From Isoetes taiwanensis (Eukaryota; Streptophyta; Lycopodiopsida; Isoetales; Isoetaceae), in assembly GCA_021234155.1 (NCBI GenBank), contig JAJEKV010000011.1:2189888-2253887 (forward strand): 64,000 nucleotides of DNA. The letters run 5' to 3'. Position 1 is the stretch's first letter. Each line of letters begins with the position of its first letter. Of the stretch, positions 1 through 9,557 are shown piece after piece. The translations under genes and the position numbers were made by a program. The notes under the pieces are model-generated. The model made no database searches. It had not been told where the DNA came from and was given only the letters and a program-made list of their open reading frames with translations.

Positions 1-1149
1 AGCTTGTGATAGAATGCCAAAGCTCAAGATAGTTGATATATATTCACCAAGTAAGGAAATTTGGTCTAACATGGCACACTTGTTTAGAGAGTGAAAAGCA
101 TTATTTATTCAACCAAAAGAAATGAAAGATATTTGCCTATAGAATCTAGTAATTGCATGCTCAACAAGGTTCGATAAGCAATCAACTATTTTCGGATTCC
201 AACGATCTTGAAAGCATAGTAGGATACTTGGAGAAACTCAAGGGAATCTTGGTGAGATATCCTTGGACTCTGGCTTTACCTTTATAAGTTTTATTCTTGA
301 TATATTTACTCATGTGCGTACTATATCCCTATAGCGTGCAAAACTTTATGATTGTTGGCCAATAGTTCCATGTGCTTTCCATTTTGTGGAGGGACTAGTA
401 TTTGTATTTGTAATCACAAGAGTTTTAGTATTTGAAATCATCAAACTCAGTCTAGCATATGTCATCTTCAAGGAAATATTCAATTCTTAGAAGAAGCTTG
501 TTGTGGCTTTTAAAATTGCATTCAATTCTTATCTTCTACTAGATTGTAAATTGATAAAGAAAGATAAGCTCGTTCCTTTTCTTTCAAATGAAAGCCACGG
601 TCCAAAAGACATTGATAGAGCACATAATAGAGCATATAGAACATTTATCTTCCAAAATTAAAAATACCATCCAAGGCTAGTCGTTGGCTTGAAAGAATAG
701 GTGCTGCTAGAAGGGTAAAATATTAGTTTGACAAAATACTCATGAGTATATAACATACAATACAATAACATACCAGTGATGACTTTATCATCCTCTAGTT
801 GCTTCTAAACTATAGAAATGGTGGCGATTGTTTCCTATTTTTCCAACATTTTTATAGAAACGAATTTAGTAGAATTGGTGTTTTACCATAAAATTGAGGT
901 TTTTACTGTAAAATGTCCATTAATTTGGCGAATTTACTATAATTGGGATGCAATATTATCAAATTTTGGCGATTTTATGTTCTTTAGCGTACGCATCCTA
1001 GTAAACCATCGAATCCAGATTTTAAAAAATGGTAAAATATAGCAACTTTACGAAGTTTCATACCTTAAAGTCATCACTGTAACATACAATAGGATAAGAT
1101 GATAGATTCACAAGTCTCATATACAAGGTAGTTGTATACACAAGATATA
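1..1149. other. AT-rich intergenic DNA, no gene seen
   Basis: No open frame with recognisable protein content on either strand. The stretch around 340-420 has a diverged direct copy at about 3499-3585 (shared words such as tttatgattgt and aatagttccatg), so both ends of the first 3.6 kb derive from one older repeat. Confidence 0.5.
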
Positions 1150-1585
1150 TCACTTCCCAAAAATAGATTTTAACCACCAAGAGCCCTTGTCATCCATTGT
1201 TTGATCTTCAGCTCCATCCACATGGTTTGTCTTTCGAAGGGTATCCACATCATATATAATCCTGCTCCTTAGCCTACTCCACAAGTTCACAATAAGTCTC
1301 CTCTTCCAAAGCTGGCTTATGTGAAGGGATCTAAATCAAAGACAATATCAGACATGAAAAAAAAATGGAGATAGAATTTACCACAAAATAATATAAAAAC
1401 CAACAATTCAGAACAATCAAGTTCTAAAAGGAACTAAGTACCCATAGAAATTTTAGCAAAATACCGAGTAGAAAACATGAAAGGAATTTCACCACACAAG
1501 AACTAAGAGGACTACCAAAAGTACCAAAATACATAGCATGAAGTATTGAAAAACTCTTACCCAAATATATCTTCTAGAGGTATCC
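1150..1585 (-). pseudogene. Relic duplicate of the temperature-induced lipocalin gene
   Basis: The minus strand of 1150-1330 aligns with exon 2 of the intact lipocalin gene at 5411-5587, including the acceptor side, the PALEEETYC stretch and the terminal GSWW. It has an in-frame TAG shortly after LVE and a small insertion before the DVDTL stretch. About 230 bp further on (1561-1585) lies the last few codons of exon 1 (SRRYIW) with its donor; beyond that the homology stops. The intron is kept, so this is a segmental duplication, not a processed copy. Exon 1 is otherwise replaced by a LINE fragment. Not functional. Confidence 0.8.
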
Positions 1586-1609
1586 TTAGTGGAAAGTGAT
1601 ATCACTGAC

Positions 1610-1985
1610 CCATACTTCAACTCCGTATAGAAGCACTGGCTCTGCCAACACCATAAACAAGTGCGATCGATGTGACTAGTCATAAAGCGTTGCTCTGTGA
1701 TAATTGTTCATTCTGCATTGCACAGTAAGCCTTCCAGCCTACCGTCACTCATCGCCTAATAGAAGTATCCCAATATGTGCCAGTAGTGAACTCCACTCCT
1801 AGATGCTTGTACATTTAATCTACTTCTACCTTTTGACATTGGTAAGTGAAGCAAGGTTGGCTCTGTTGTCTCAAAGAGGACACCAAAAGTACTTTGGTTT
1901 TGGCCAACAAGTATATGTTTTACCCATGCATGTGTACGGCAAATTGTATTGCACATTAAGATTTTTTTAGCCCAGAAAGTTGAGA
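1610..1985 (-). mobile_element. Decayed LINE reverse-transcriptase fragment
   Basis: Similar over several hundred bases to 10,190-10,460 inside the LINE ORF2 region. Both share the order cttcaac-ccgta, gctctgtg, ttctgcattgca and ttccagcct. It joins the exon 1 remnant of the lipocalin pseudogene, so a LINE insertion or recombination probably removed the rest of that gene. No usable frame remains. Confidence 0.65.
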
Positions 1986-1989
1986 GCAA

Positions 1990-2880
1990 TTTTTATGCCA
2001 TATCACATTAGCACTATCCAATTAGACATATATCCACAGTGTTACTTTGTTGGGTTGCCCCCAACCACTTCACATTGAATGCTTTTGAAACATGTTTGTT
2101 CAAGTATATGACCTCAAAAATATACACCATACCATTCCTTTGTGGAGTCCTGCGCGCAAACCACTTCAGATTTGATTGAATACATTTGAAACATGTTTAT
2201 CCATATTTGTTTTCAAACCATATATAATGCATATACTTTGATTCTATTCTTCGAGATTCTTTGATGTTCCAGTGCATGCACGCCAAGTGTCGAAAAATAT
2301 TTTTGAGGAACATTTTTTGTATTTTCCTGGTTAATATTTATTGAGGAGGAGCCACAGCCACGTGACTCCCCTTGCTCAACCAATCCATCTAAGCCACTTT
2401 GCACCCACATTCCTTAAAAATTATCAAAGCACGACATGTGTGCACTTTGCATTTATTGGGGCCATTAATACACTCTAATAACTTGATGAGACATGTGTGC
2501 ACTTTGCATTTATTGCGGCCATTAATACACTTTGCATTTATTGCGGCCATTATTCCGACGTCCGCCATAGCCAGACCTGTGCTTGCCCCCTGCATACAAA
2601 ACTCCGGCGCCATTGCAGTCCACAAGGCATTTCTGTGGACCAATGCGGCCATGTGAGCGATGATGAGACAACCCGGCAAATCCACTTCCATTCCATGCAT
2701 ACTTCAAACAAGGTGCGTGCTCTATATCTCTCATCCCATTCCCTTTCTGGCCCATACGATAGATGGCATGTTGTTTGATTACCATGAGGTTCCCCACATC
2801 TATTCTTCAACAAATCAAACTAGAATTATTAAACAAATAAATTACATTAAACAAATGAGGCAGAGATAAAAAGATGCTCA
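1990..2880. repeat. Intergenic DNA with short tandem duplications around 2434-2552
   Basis: A unit reading approximately catgtgtgcactttgcattt followed by attg(c/g)ggccattaatacac occurs two to three times in tandem between 2434 and 2552. The open frames here run in several phases through the repeats and look like nothing known. No gene is supported. Confidence 0.5.
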
Positions 2881-3165
2881 CCGCGTTGACGGCCAAGTGG
2901 TTAAGCTAATGGTTATGGGAAACCCCCGTCCAGGCTCAAAGCCCACTGCCCATCATCGAGTGCAGCTAAATAAACAAAAAGGTCCATCGCGTTGTTAGCC
3001 TAGTGGTCAGGCCATTGGTTCTGGGCATCACCCATCCAGGCTCAAAACCCACTGACTAGCAATGGATGGCGAGAAAGAGATAATGGCAACCGCGCTGTTA
3101 GCCTAGTGGTCAGGCCATTGGTTCTGGGCAGCACCTATTCAGGCTCAAACCCCACTGACTAGCAT
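2881..3165 (+). repeat. Three tandem tRNA-derived SINE-like units
   Basis: Three copies of about 70 bp lie at about 2881-2950, 2985-3060 and 3088-3162. Each has a pol III A-box-like segment (TAGCCTAGTGGT in the last two) and, 35-40 bases on, a B-box-like segment (GGCTCAAANCCC), followed by ACTGACTAGCA in the last two. The spacing fits a tRNA-derived SINE head. The first copy is the most diverged. None folds convincingly into a complete functional tRNA, so I call them SINE-like and not tRNA genes. Confidence 0.55.
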
Positions 3166-3278
3166 CGGGTGATAAAAAGGAGAGGATAAAAGAGAGAAAG
3201 GGATACCAGCATTGGGAATCTCACGGTCATCTCGTAGCAACTATTTATCGTATGGGCAAGAGGACACAAGGCAACAAT

Positions 3279-3304
3279 GTGGGTTCAAATCCCGCCTGTT
3301 CGGC
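3279..3304 (+). repeat. Isolated tRNA T-arm-like sequence
   Basis: GTGGGTTCAAATCCCGCC has a perfect B-box (GGTTCAAATCC) and a paired T-stem. I could not fit a matching acceptor stem, D-arm and anticodon arm upstream. It is probably a tRNA-derived remnant belonging with the SINE-like units just before it. Confidence 0.35.
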
Positions 3305-4430
3305 AATTCATAAATGCTACCACATGTGGTCTCGCATCCTTGTGAATAGAAACCCATTATTAAGCATGCATTGCATTGACAGGTTGAACGTTAATAGTGG
3401 GCCAAACCTCAGTGGGTTGGAACTAGAGAAACGTTCGCCGCAAGGCCGCCGCGATAAGTTTCTTGTAGAACTAATGTATGATCCCAAATATACCTATTCT
3501 GTGCAAAATTTTATGATTGTCGGCAAATAGTTCCATGCACTTTTCTCTATGTAAAGGGCTAATATTTGGACTTGTAAGCCACACAATTCTTAGGAGATGT
3601 CGCACATTAAACTAAAGCTTTTTAGAGAACACTTGGTCAATTCTTCGACTTTGAAACTATTTAAATCTTATATCATTTCTAGATTGCAAATTGATGATTT
3701 TTTTTTTCTTTAATGGATAAAGCATTCTATTAATTTTCATTAAAAGTCACATGACCATATAGCATATAGACACCCTCTTAGACGACCTCTTGCATAAGTT
3801 TGAAGAAAGGATAGCCATAGAGTCAACCTTCAACCTTATAGGTAGTATTGAAGATCTCTAGCTGCCGCTAAAGTTTGATAAAGATCCCTCATACCACCTC
3901 TTTCAAGGTAGTTTGACACTCATGTACATATTTATATTTTTATATTTTCTTAAACACCTTTCAAGATCATTCACCAGTTGTGTATTTTTATATTTTCTTA
4001 AACACCTTTCAAGATCATTCACGAGTTGTGTGCCTGAGGTGTATTTTCCATTGAAGACAATTGCCCTCTTTCTTTTCCACATAATCCATGATAGCCATGC
4101 TCTGACTATCTCTAGATAAATGCCTAAAAGAATCTGATTGGTCCCTACTGAGTTGCCAAATCTTACCTCACACCAGTTTCATACCTGATTGGTCCCTATT
4201 GAGTTGCCAAATCTTACCTCACACCAGTTTCATACCACTTGCCTATACCAGTTGAAGGTCAACGCATTCTACTAGGCAATGTTCCAGGTTTCATCGCTCA
4301 CTTTGCACGCAAGACATAATGGATGAAAGATAAAGTTGTTTCTTATTCCTTAACCACAGACCCTTGCAGGTTATACCGATCTGACCGTCCCGAACCGTCC
4401 GATCTCATTATGGTTATATCACATAATCTT
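3305..4430. repeat. Intergenic DNA with local tandem duplications
   Basis: Two simple two-copy duplications are visible: a 47-bp unit at 3937-4028 (tttatattttcttaaacacc) and a 52-bp unit at about 4133-4238 (ctgattggtccct). The region also holds the second copy (3499-3585) of the direct repeat shared with 340-420. No coding region is supported. Confidence 0.55.
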
Positions 4431-4508
4431 CCGAATATGCTTTTTTAAAGAATATTCTGAGGATTACAGTAATAATCTTTCGAATATACCTTTTTAAAGA
4501 ATATTCTT
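4427..4508 (+). repeat. Two-copy tandem duplication
   Basis: The phrase aatct-tcgaatat followed by ctttttaaagaatattct appears at 4427-4458 and again at 4476-4508. This is a local duplication with no coding content. Confidence 0.6.
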
Positions 4509-5096
4509 ATGTGGTTTCAGCGGGAATACTCTGTTCCGGCTCTGCTCCGCCATAGCCATGGAAATTTCCCTTCACTGCGATACCTTTGCTTCACGTTTTG
4601 AGGCCGCCATGCTGATTTAAGGACGATTTCTATGCAGAATCGGGGCCCATTTCTATGCTTGAAGGCCGTTTCTCTGCAGTCATAGCCATGGAAATTTCTC
4701 TGCAGCCGACTCCTCATGGGCAGTGGTTTTTTGTTTGGGTTGTGACAGAGCTCTTTGTTTTCTTCCGATCAGGTTCGTTCAGTGCAGATTTTGCTTTTGG
4801 TTTTGGTGTTCAGGGTTTGCGAGATTCAAATCCGGCCCTTGTTTAGGATTTGCTAGATTCCAATCAGGCCTTATTTTGCTTTAGTTTTGTTGTTTATGCT
4901 CAGATTTACATCAAGAATTTTGCCAATTTGTTCCGTTTATTGGAACTGTGCTCTCCATTGAGATTTTTTCCAGAGTTTTCTTCATTGTTCCAAACTACAG
5001 GATGGTTTGGCTTGGCTTGGTTTGATCAGACGGTTCAAGCCCAAGACGAACAAAGGCAGTTTGATGGTGAAAACCTGCTCGGGTCTGTGGTTAAGG
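4509..5096. other. Intergenic DNA, no gene recognised
   Basis: The phrase atagccatggaaatttc occurs twice (about 4551 and 4681). An open frame at 4850-5263 (+) runs straight into the foldback at 5097-5200 and has no recognisable domain. It may contain exon-like DNA, but nothing supports a gene. Confidence 0.35.
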
Positions 5097-5200
5097 GAGG
5101 TCAACCCTCCCCTCTCGCAAATTATGGGAAACAAACCCTCTCGGCCTGCCGGCCTCGAGGGTTTATTTCCCATAATTTGCTTGAGGGGAGGGTTAACCTC
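5097..5200. repeat. Foldback hairpin, about 104 bp
   Basis: The left arm (gaggtcaaccctcccctc, then caaattatgggaaa) is matched by its reverse complement on the right, closing on a GC-rich centre (ggcctgccggcc). The arms of about 46 bp have few mismatches. It looks like a small foldback/MITE remnant 210 bp downstream of the lipocalin stop codon. Confidence 0.8.
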
Positions 5201-5410
5201 CTCTTATTTCTATTCAACTCAAGCCGTAGCCACTTTATCTCGACACCAATAGAGCACATTTAACTTGAAACTTTAGAGCACTTACCTTCAAAGGTAAAAA
5301 GCTTCACCTTAAAAGAACAGATATCAACGACAAACCATTCACGAATATATAACAGGATAAGATAATTTATTCACAATCTCGTATACAAGGCAGTCTTATC
5401 TACAAAAATA

Positions 5411-6202
5411 TCACTTTCCCAAAAGAGATTTAAACCACCAAGAGCCCTTATCTTCCACTGTTTGATCTTCAGCGCCTTCCACATGGTTTGTCTTTTGAAG
5501 GGTATCCACATCATAACCCTGCTCCTTAGCTAGTTCCACAAGTTTGCAATACGTCTCCTCTTCCAAAGCTGGCTTACGCGAAAGGATCTAAATCAAAGAC
5601 AGTATCAAAGATAAGAATCAAATTGAAAGAGAGCTTACCACAAAGTAATAAAAAAGAAAACACAATTCAAAGCAAGCAACTAAAAGCACTACCAAAATTC
5701 TGAATGAAGAAAGGGGTTTTTACCAATTCAAAACATTAAGGATGGGAATTTTAACCCATAAAAAGTACTAAAGGACACCAGAACTACCAAAATGCAGAGC
5801 ATGAAGAATTGAAAAAAAAATCCTTACCCAAAGATATCTTCTAGAGGGTTGTCCAACGAGAGCCCATTGATAATCTTCATCCAAAGCCATCACCCAATAA
5901 TCCCCTGTGACAGGAAAAACTGGCAAGAAAGGAGGGACCCAAAATCGAACTAAAATTTTTGCATCTGGGCTCTTGGGATCGGCCTTCCAAGCAGAACCTT
6001 CAATATAGCTTCGTTTTCCATCAAGCCATGTCTCATTCAGCACATTAACAGAGCCATCAGGCTTGAGGGTATAAGTGGCCCTTGTATTTAGGCCCCCTTT
6101 TGGCTGAAACCTTGAAGGAATATTTGCAATCTGATACCATCTACCCATGTAACGCTCTAAATCAAGGTTTTTGACAGTTACAAGATCATCTTGGCGACCC
6201 AT
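5411..6202 (-). CDS. TIL: Temperature-induced lipocalin (TIL)-like protein, two exons
   Basis: Exon 1 is 6202-5828 and exon 2 is 5587-5411; the intron has GT (GTAAGG) and AG ends and phase 0. Spliced, the product is 183 residues, close to the roughly 186 of the Arabidopsis protein. Visible lipocalin marks are the GxW motif (GRWY, residues 20-23), the second conserved block TGDYW (99-103), and the proline-rich loop PPFLPVFP just before it that characterises plant TILs. The C-terminus ends SWWFKSLLGK. There is no signal peptide. Plant TILs are peripheral plasma-membrane proteins protecting lipids against heat, cold and oxidative stress; that role is family knowledge. The ATG at 6202 gives an N-terminus slightly shorter than in Arabidopsis. 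The gene looks intact and is the best host gene here. A broken duplicate lies at 1150-1585. Confidence 0.93.
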
Positions 6203-6494
6203 CTTCGGATTTCAAAGCAAACCGGAATGCAGATCTGTCTTGGGAATGAAAAACCCTATTTGTAACAGAGATGAGTAGACTCTTTACCTTGTATTGCTTG
6301 AATGCAAAGAAAGCGCTGTCGGTTGTCCAATTTGGGATATTTCTGACTCGTTTTCTCGTGGCGGCCATGCCCTTCTCTTCGTGGGTACATGTCCACCACA
6401 GGGTTTAGGGTTTCTAAAATGTTCACTTTGGGAACAATGTGAATGTTTTCGCGAGTGCGATGTTACGTGGAATGGAAGGACGGACGCGGCAATT

Positions 6495-6616
6495 CCGGTT
6501 TCTGCAGTTCGTCAAGCAAAGTAGGTGAGCGTTCTTGAAAAATCTGGAGTCATTCTGATCAAGAATGACAAATAGCTGTGCAGAAACCGGTAGAATCCGG
6601 TTTATCTTTGCTTGAC
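6495..6616. repeat. Inverted repeat in foldback cluster, unit 1
   Basis: CCGGTTTCTGCA at 6495-6506 is exactly complementary to TGCAGAAACCGG at 6579-6590. GTCAAGCAAAG (from 6511) pairs with CTTTGCTTGAC (6606-6616). The two pairs are interleaved, which indicates insertion or rearrangement of small foldback elements. Confidence 0.7.
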
Positions 6617-6748
6617 ATTGGAGAACGGAATGGGGTCAGCCATTCTTGCTGCCCCCATGACCTGCAGAATCAGGTCGCGCCGCCTGATTCTGCAAGTCAT
6701 GGGGGCAGCAAGAATGGCTTCCCCCATTCCGTTCTCCATTACGTCAAG
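6610..6748. repeat. Long near-perfect palindrome, unit 2
   Basis: The left arm starts at cttgacattggagaacgg and continues through the cagccattcttgctgccccc stretch. The right arm repeats it in reverse complement and ends gttctccattacgtcaag. Arms of about 65 bp surround a short GC-rich centre (gtcgcgccg). Open frames crossing it are by-products of the palindrome. Confidence 0.85.
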
Positions 6749-6841
6749 GCAAGTGGGTCTGCCTTCCGGCAGTTTTTCTGTCCATTCAAAACAAGAATGG
6801 CAAATAGCTATGCCAAAACCTGTAGAATCAGGTTACCTTGC

Positions 6842-7246
6842 CTTGACGTCGTGGAGCGGGAAGGGGTCCGGCATTCTTACCCGACCCGACTGCCGTCGAG
6901 AATCGATGCGCCTCAGCGGCTCCCACGATTTCACAGCAGGTCGTAGGCAAGAATGCCCTCCCCCTTCCCGTTCCACATAACGTAAAAACAGGTTAGATAA
7001 AATTCTGCTTGCGCATCCAATAGCGCCATGCCACGTGGCACACATTCAAACCCTGAATGTAAGCCCTTTCCTGAGTTTCTTCCTGCTGCGGCGTTTCTTG
7101 GCTGCTCCGGCAGTTTTACCAGCGATTCAGAAGATCTACCCTGCATTCTATGGAGTTTACCTTCGATTCTGAAGATCTACCCTGCATTTTACGGAGTTAC
7201 CTGCGATTCTGTAAGTGGCAGAATTTTATCTAACCTATTTTCACGT
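6842..7246. repeat. Inverted repeats, unit 3, with an outer pair at 6980-7007/7219-7246
   Basis: CTTGACGTCGTGGAGCGGG (from 6842) is the imperfect complement of the segment ending near 6986. The 28-bp segment 6980-7007 (acgtaaaaacaggttagata...) is matched in reverse by 7219-7246 (...tatctaacctattttcacgt) with few mismatches. Unit 3 shares the cttgacgt and aagaatg words with unit 2, so the two are related elements at different stages of decay. Confidence 0.75.
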
Positions 7247-7249
7247 TTT

Positions 7250-7317
7250 AAGAATCACCTCTTACCTGTGATTCTGGCAGAATTCCACACCAGAATCACA
7301 GGTAAGAGGTGATTCTT
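7250..7317. repeat. Perfect 28-bp inverted repeat with 12-base loop, unit 4
   Basis: 7250-7277 (aagaatcacctcttacctgt...) is exactly complementary to 7290-7317. It touches the left end of the 1.3-kb TIR element. A perfect arm pair implies recent origin. Confidence 0.88.
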
Positions 7318-7320
7318 ATA

Positions 7321-8621
7321 TACGTAAACGACACTTACGTGTCATCCTGCCCTAGCTTCCACTGTGGTGCTGACACGTGGCTTTTTTCAATGACAGGAAT
7401 GTGCACTAAATATACTTGCATTCTGTTTTTACTTGCATTCTGTTTCTACTTGCATTTTCACTTGCATTCTGGTGTTTTTAGTTGCATTCTGGATTTCTGC
7501 TTGCATTTCAAATATCTACTTACATTCTCCTACACCATCCAACTTTAAAGTTCACAGATTTAACTCAGGAATTCAATTAGCCATTCAATAGATTTAAGCT
7601 ACAACACAGATTCAAATCATGAAGAATCAGAAATATATTACCAATGCAAAAGTCTCATTATATTCATCATATGAAGATCACATTGTAAAGATAAAACCTG
7701 TGATAAAACATATCCAAAAGCAAGTATCAAAAACCTTTCACTTCATCAAACCCACAATCGAGGAAGAGATCTGATATCGAAATCAACTTGGCTTTTGCAA
7801 ACTTCACTTGAAACATCTTCATGTACCATCTTTTTTAATAATATAAGAAAAAAAAAAACATGCCTAAGAACGTTAAGATCACATATAAGATCACAAACAA
7901 ACATGCAAGAACCTAAAATCTATAAAGGAAGCCTAAATCTCATAAGAACTTGCATGCATTTTGTGTACTAACATCTACAATAAGTGAAGCTTTATACCTT
8001 CTATCATGTTCGAATGTCCCCTAAGAATCGCCTTCCCCATTCCAATCTTTGGCAAGAAATACAACTAACAATGGCTAAGAACACGGTTTGATCGCCAACA
8101 AACAAAATATAGTTAAAAAACTTGCATGCATACCAAGAAATAGTAATGAGAGTAAAAATTTAGATCAAGGGACCCTAACATCTAAAATAAAAAGAAGAGC
8201 TTTTACCTTTGATCTTCAAATATTCCTTAACAATCGTCTTCTCACAAATTTTGGGCAAGATTCCACACCAGATCTGCCAGAAATATAAAACAAGAAGTTA
8301 TTAAGAAAACTTAGTGGGGTAAGCATGTAAGCATAAGCATAAACACTCAAAACTCACCAAAGAATTCGAAAAATCTTCAAAAAAACTCCAAAAAACTCGA
8401 AATATCTTCACAAAACTTACGGAATACTTTTGCAAAATGGTAACGGTAAAAACCGAGGTACAAAAAAATGCAAATCAACATGCTTGCGGACCTCAAAGCC
8501 TTTGGCTTCTTTCCACCAAAAATTACCTAGGGGTTCGTCTTGGCGTCCCAAAGCTCTCACTAACGAAAAAACAGAGTTCTTTGTTTGCCACGCAGGATGA
8601 CACGTAAGTGTCGTCCACGTA
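7321..8621. mobile_element. 1.3-kb non-autonomous TIR element
   Basis: Ends are inverted copies of a 30-bp sequence: TACGTAAACGACACTTACGT then gtcatcctgc at 7321-7350, and its complement at 8592-8621 with two or three mismatches. The interior is AT-rich and holds no ORF with recognisable content. Near the left end a 12-15 bp word, acttgcattctg, recurs four or more times (7413-7500). No certain target-site duplication is seen, so the superfamily is open. Confidence 0.7.
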
Positions 8622-9212
8622 AAGCCATGCTGTCACTTTAAGTGACATCGATGAAATTCCATGGATTTGAAGGGCTCCCAATCATAGAAACCGTTCTCAA
8701 TTTCCATCTCCATTAATGTCACAAAAAGTGACATTTAGCCATACTTAGAAAAAACACTTTCGGGGCAGGCCATGTTGTTGCGTCCACCACTAGCGTGGTG
8801 CCACATGGCCTTTGTTTCAAATCAAGAAACTTATCCCAAAAAAAGTTTGCTTGTTGATGAGCTTCTACTCCCAACCACGCTTCAAAAACTTCTCTGCGGC
8901 ATTTTACCAACCATTTTCGCATATTTACCAATGATTCGGAGCATTTACCTATCATTCCGGATCATTTACCCAGCATTCCAATTGTTTTCACTCTGGGTAG
9001 ATTGCTTCCTAAGTGTTTCCATGTTACAAGAATGGCAATCTACTTGCCATCCTTTAGATGGATGTCAACATGGCTCCGGATTTGATCGGCGTGTTGCCAT
9101 GTTTCCATCCCGGGATGGCAGTAAATTGCCATGGTCCGAAACCTCCGAAAATTCCCCTAAAACTTTGATCTGAAAATGGTGGCAAGAATATCTTTCCCAT
9201 TTTCCTTCCACA
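8622..9212. other. Intergenic DNA with a 22-24 bp degenerate tandem repeat (about 8900-8980)
   Basis: Four imperfect units of the form atttaccNNNgattcggagc lie between the 1.3-kb TIR element and the LINE 3' end. Similar words occur at 7112-7205. No gene is supported. Confidence 0.5.
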
Positions 9213-9557
9213 ATGTCAAGAATAGAATAGAATAGAATTGTTTTTATCGTCCACGGAGACCAATCGGCCTATGGGATCCAATACAAAAAGCGCAGCCGAA
9301 ACCACATTCTTGCCGGGATTAAAAAACCCGCCCAAGGGTTTTGGAGGAAAAACCGGGTAGCAATAAGGCTGGCGACAACGGTTAAATGGTTGGATCAGGG
9401 GGGATATCCGAAGCCCTCAAGTCCGATTATTCCTGAATGTATGATCCGAAAGTGAGCGAAGTAGAAGTGCCCTAAAATCATATGTGGCGGCTCATCGATC
9501 TAATCAATCGAGCATAGCGTGTCCTTGGATGTTGGACCGATCATATGCCGGGCAGCT

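Noticed and set aside
2389-2813. Overlapping frames with CKVHTC repeats
   Set aside because: They result from the tandem duplication at 2434-2552, are open in several phases at once and look like no known protein.
3250-3310. A complete tRNA gene
   Set aside because: The T-arm is convincing, but I could not build an acceptor stem, D-arm and anticodon arm around it.
6578-7146. Several 70-120-codon open frames on both strands
   Set aside because: They are produced by the palindromes, which lack stops by symmetry; no protein similarity is seen.
7413-7520. CRISPR-like array from the recurring acttgcattctg words
   Set aside because: Spacing is irregular, units are short and diverged, and the window is eukaryotic; it is a simple degenerate tandem repeat.
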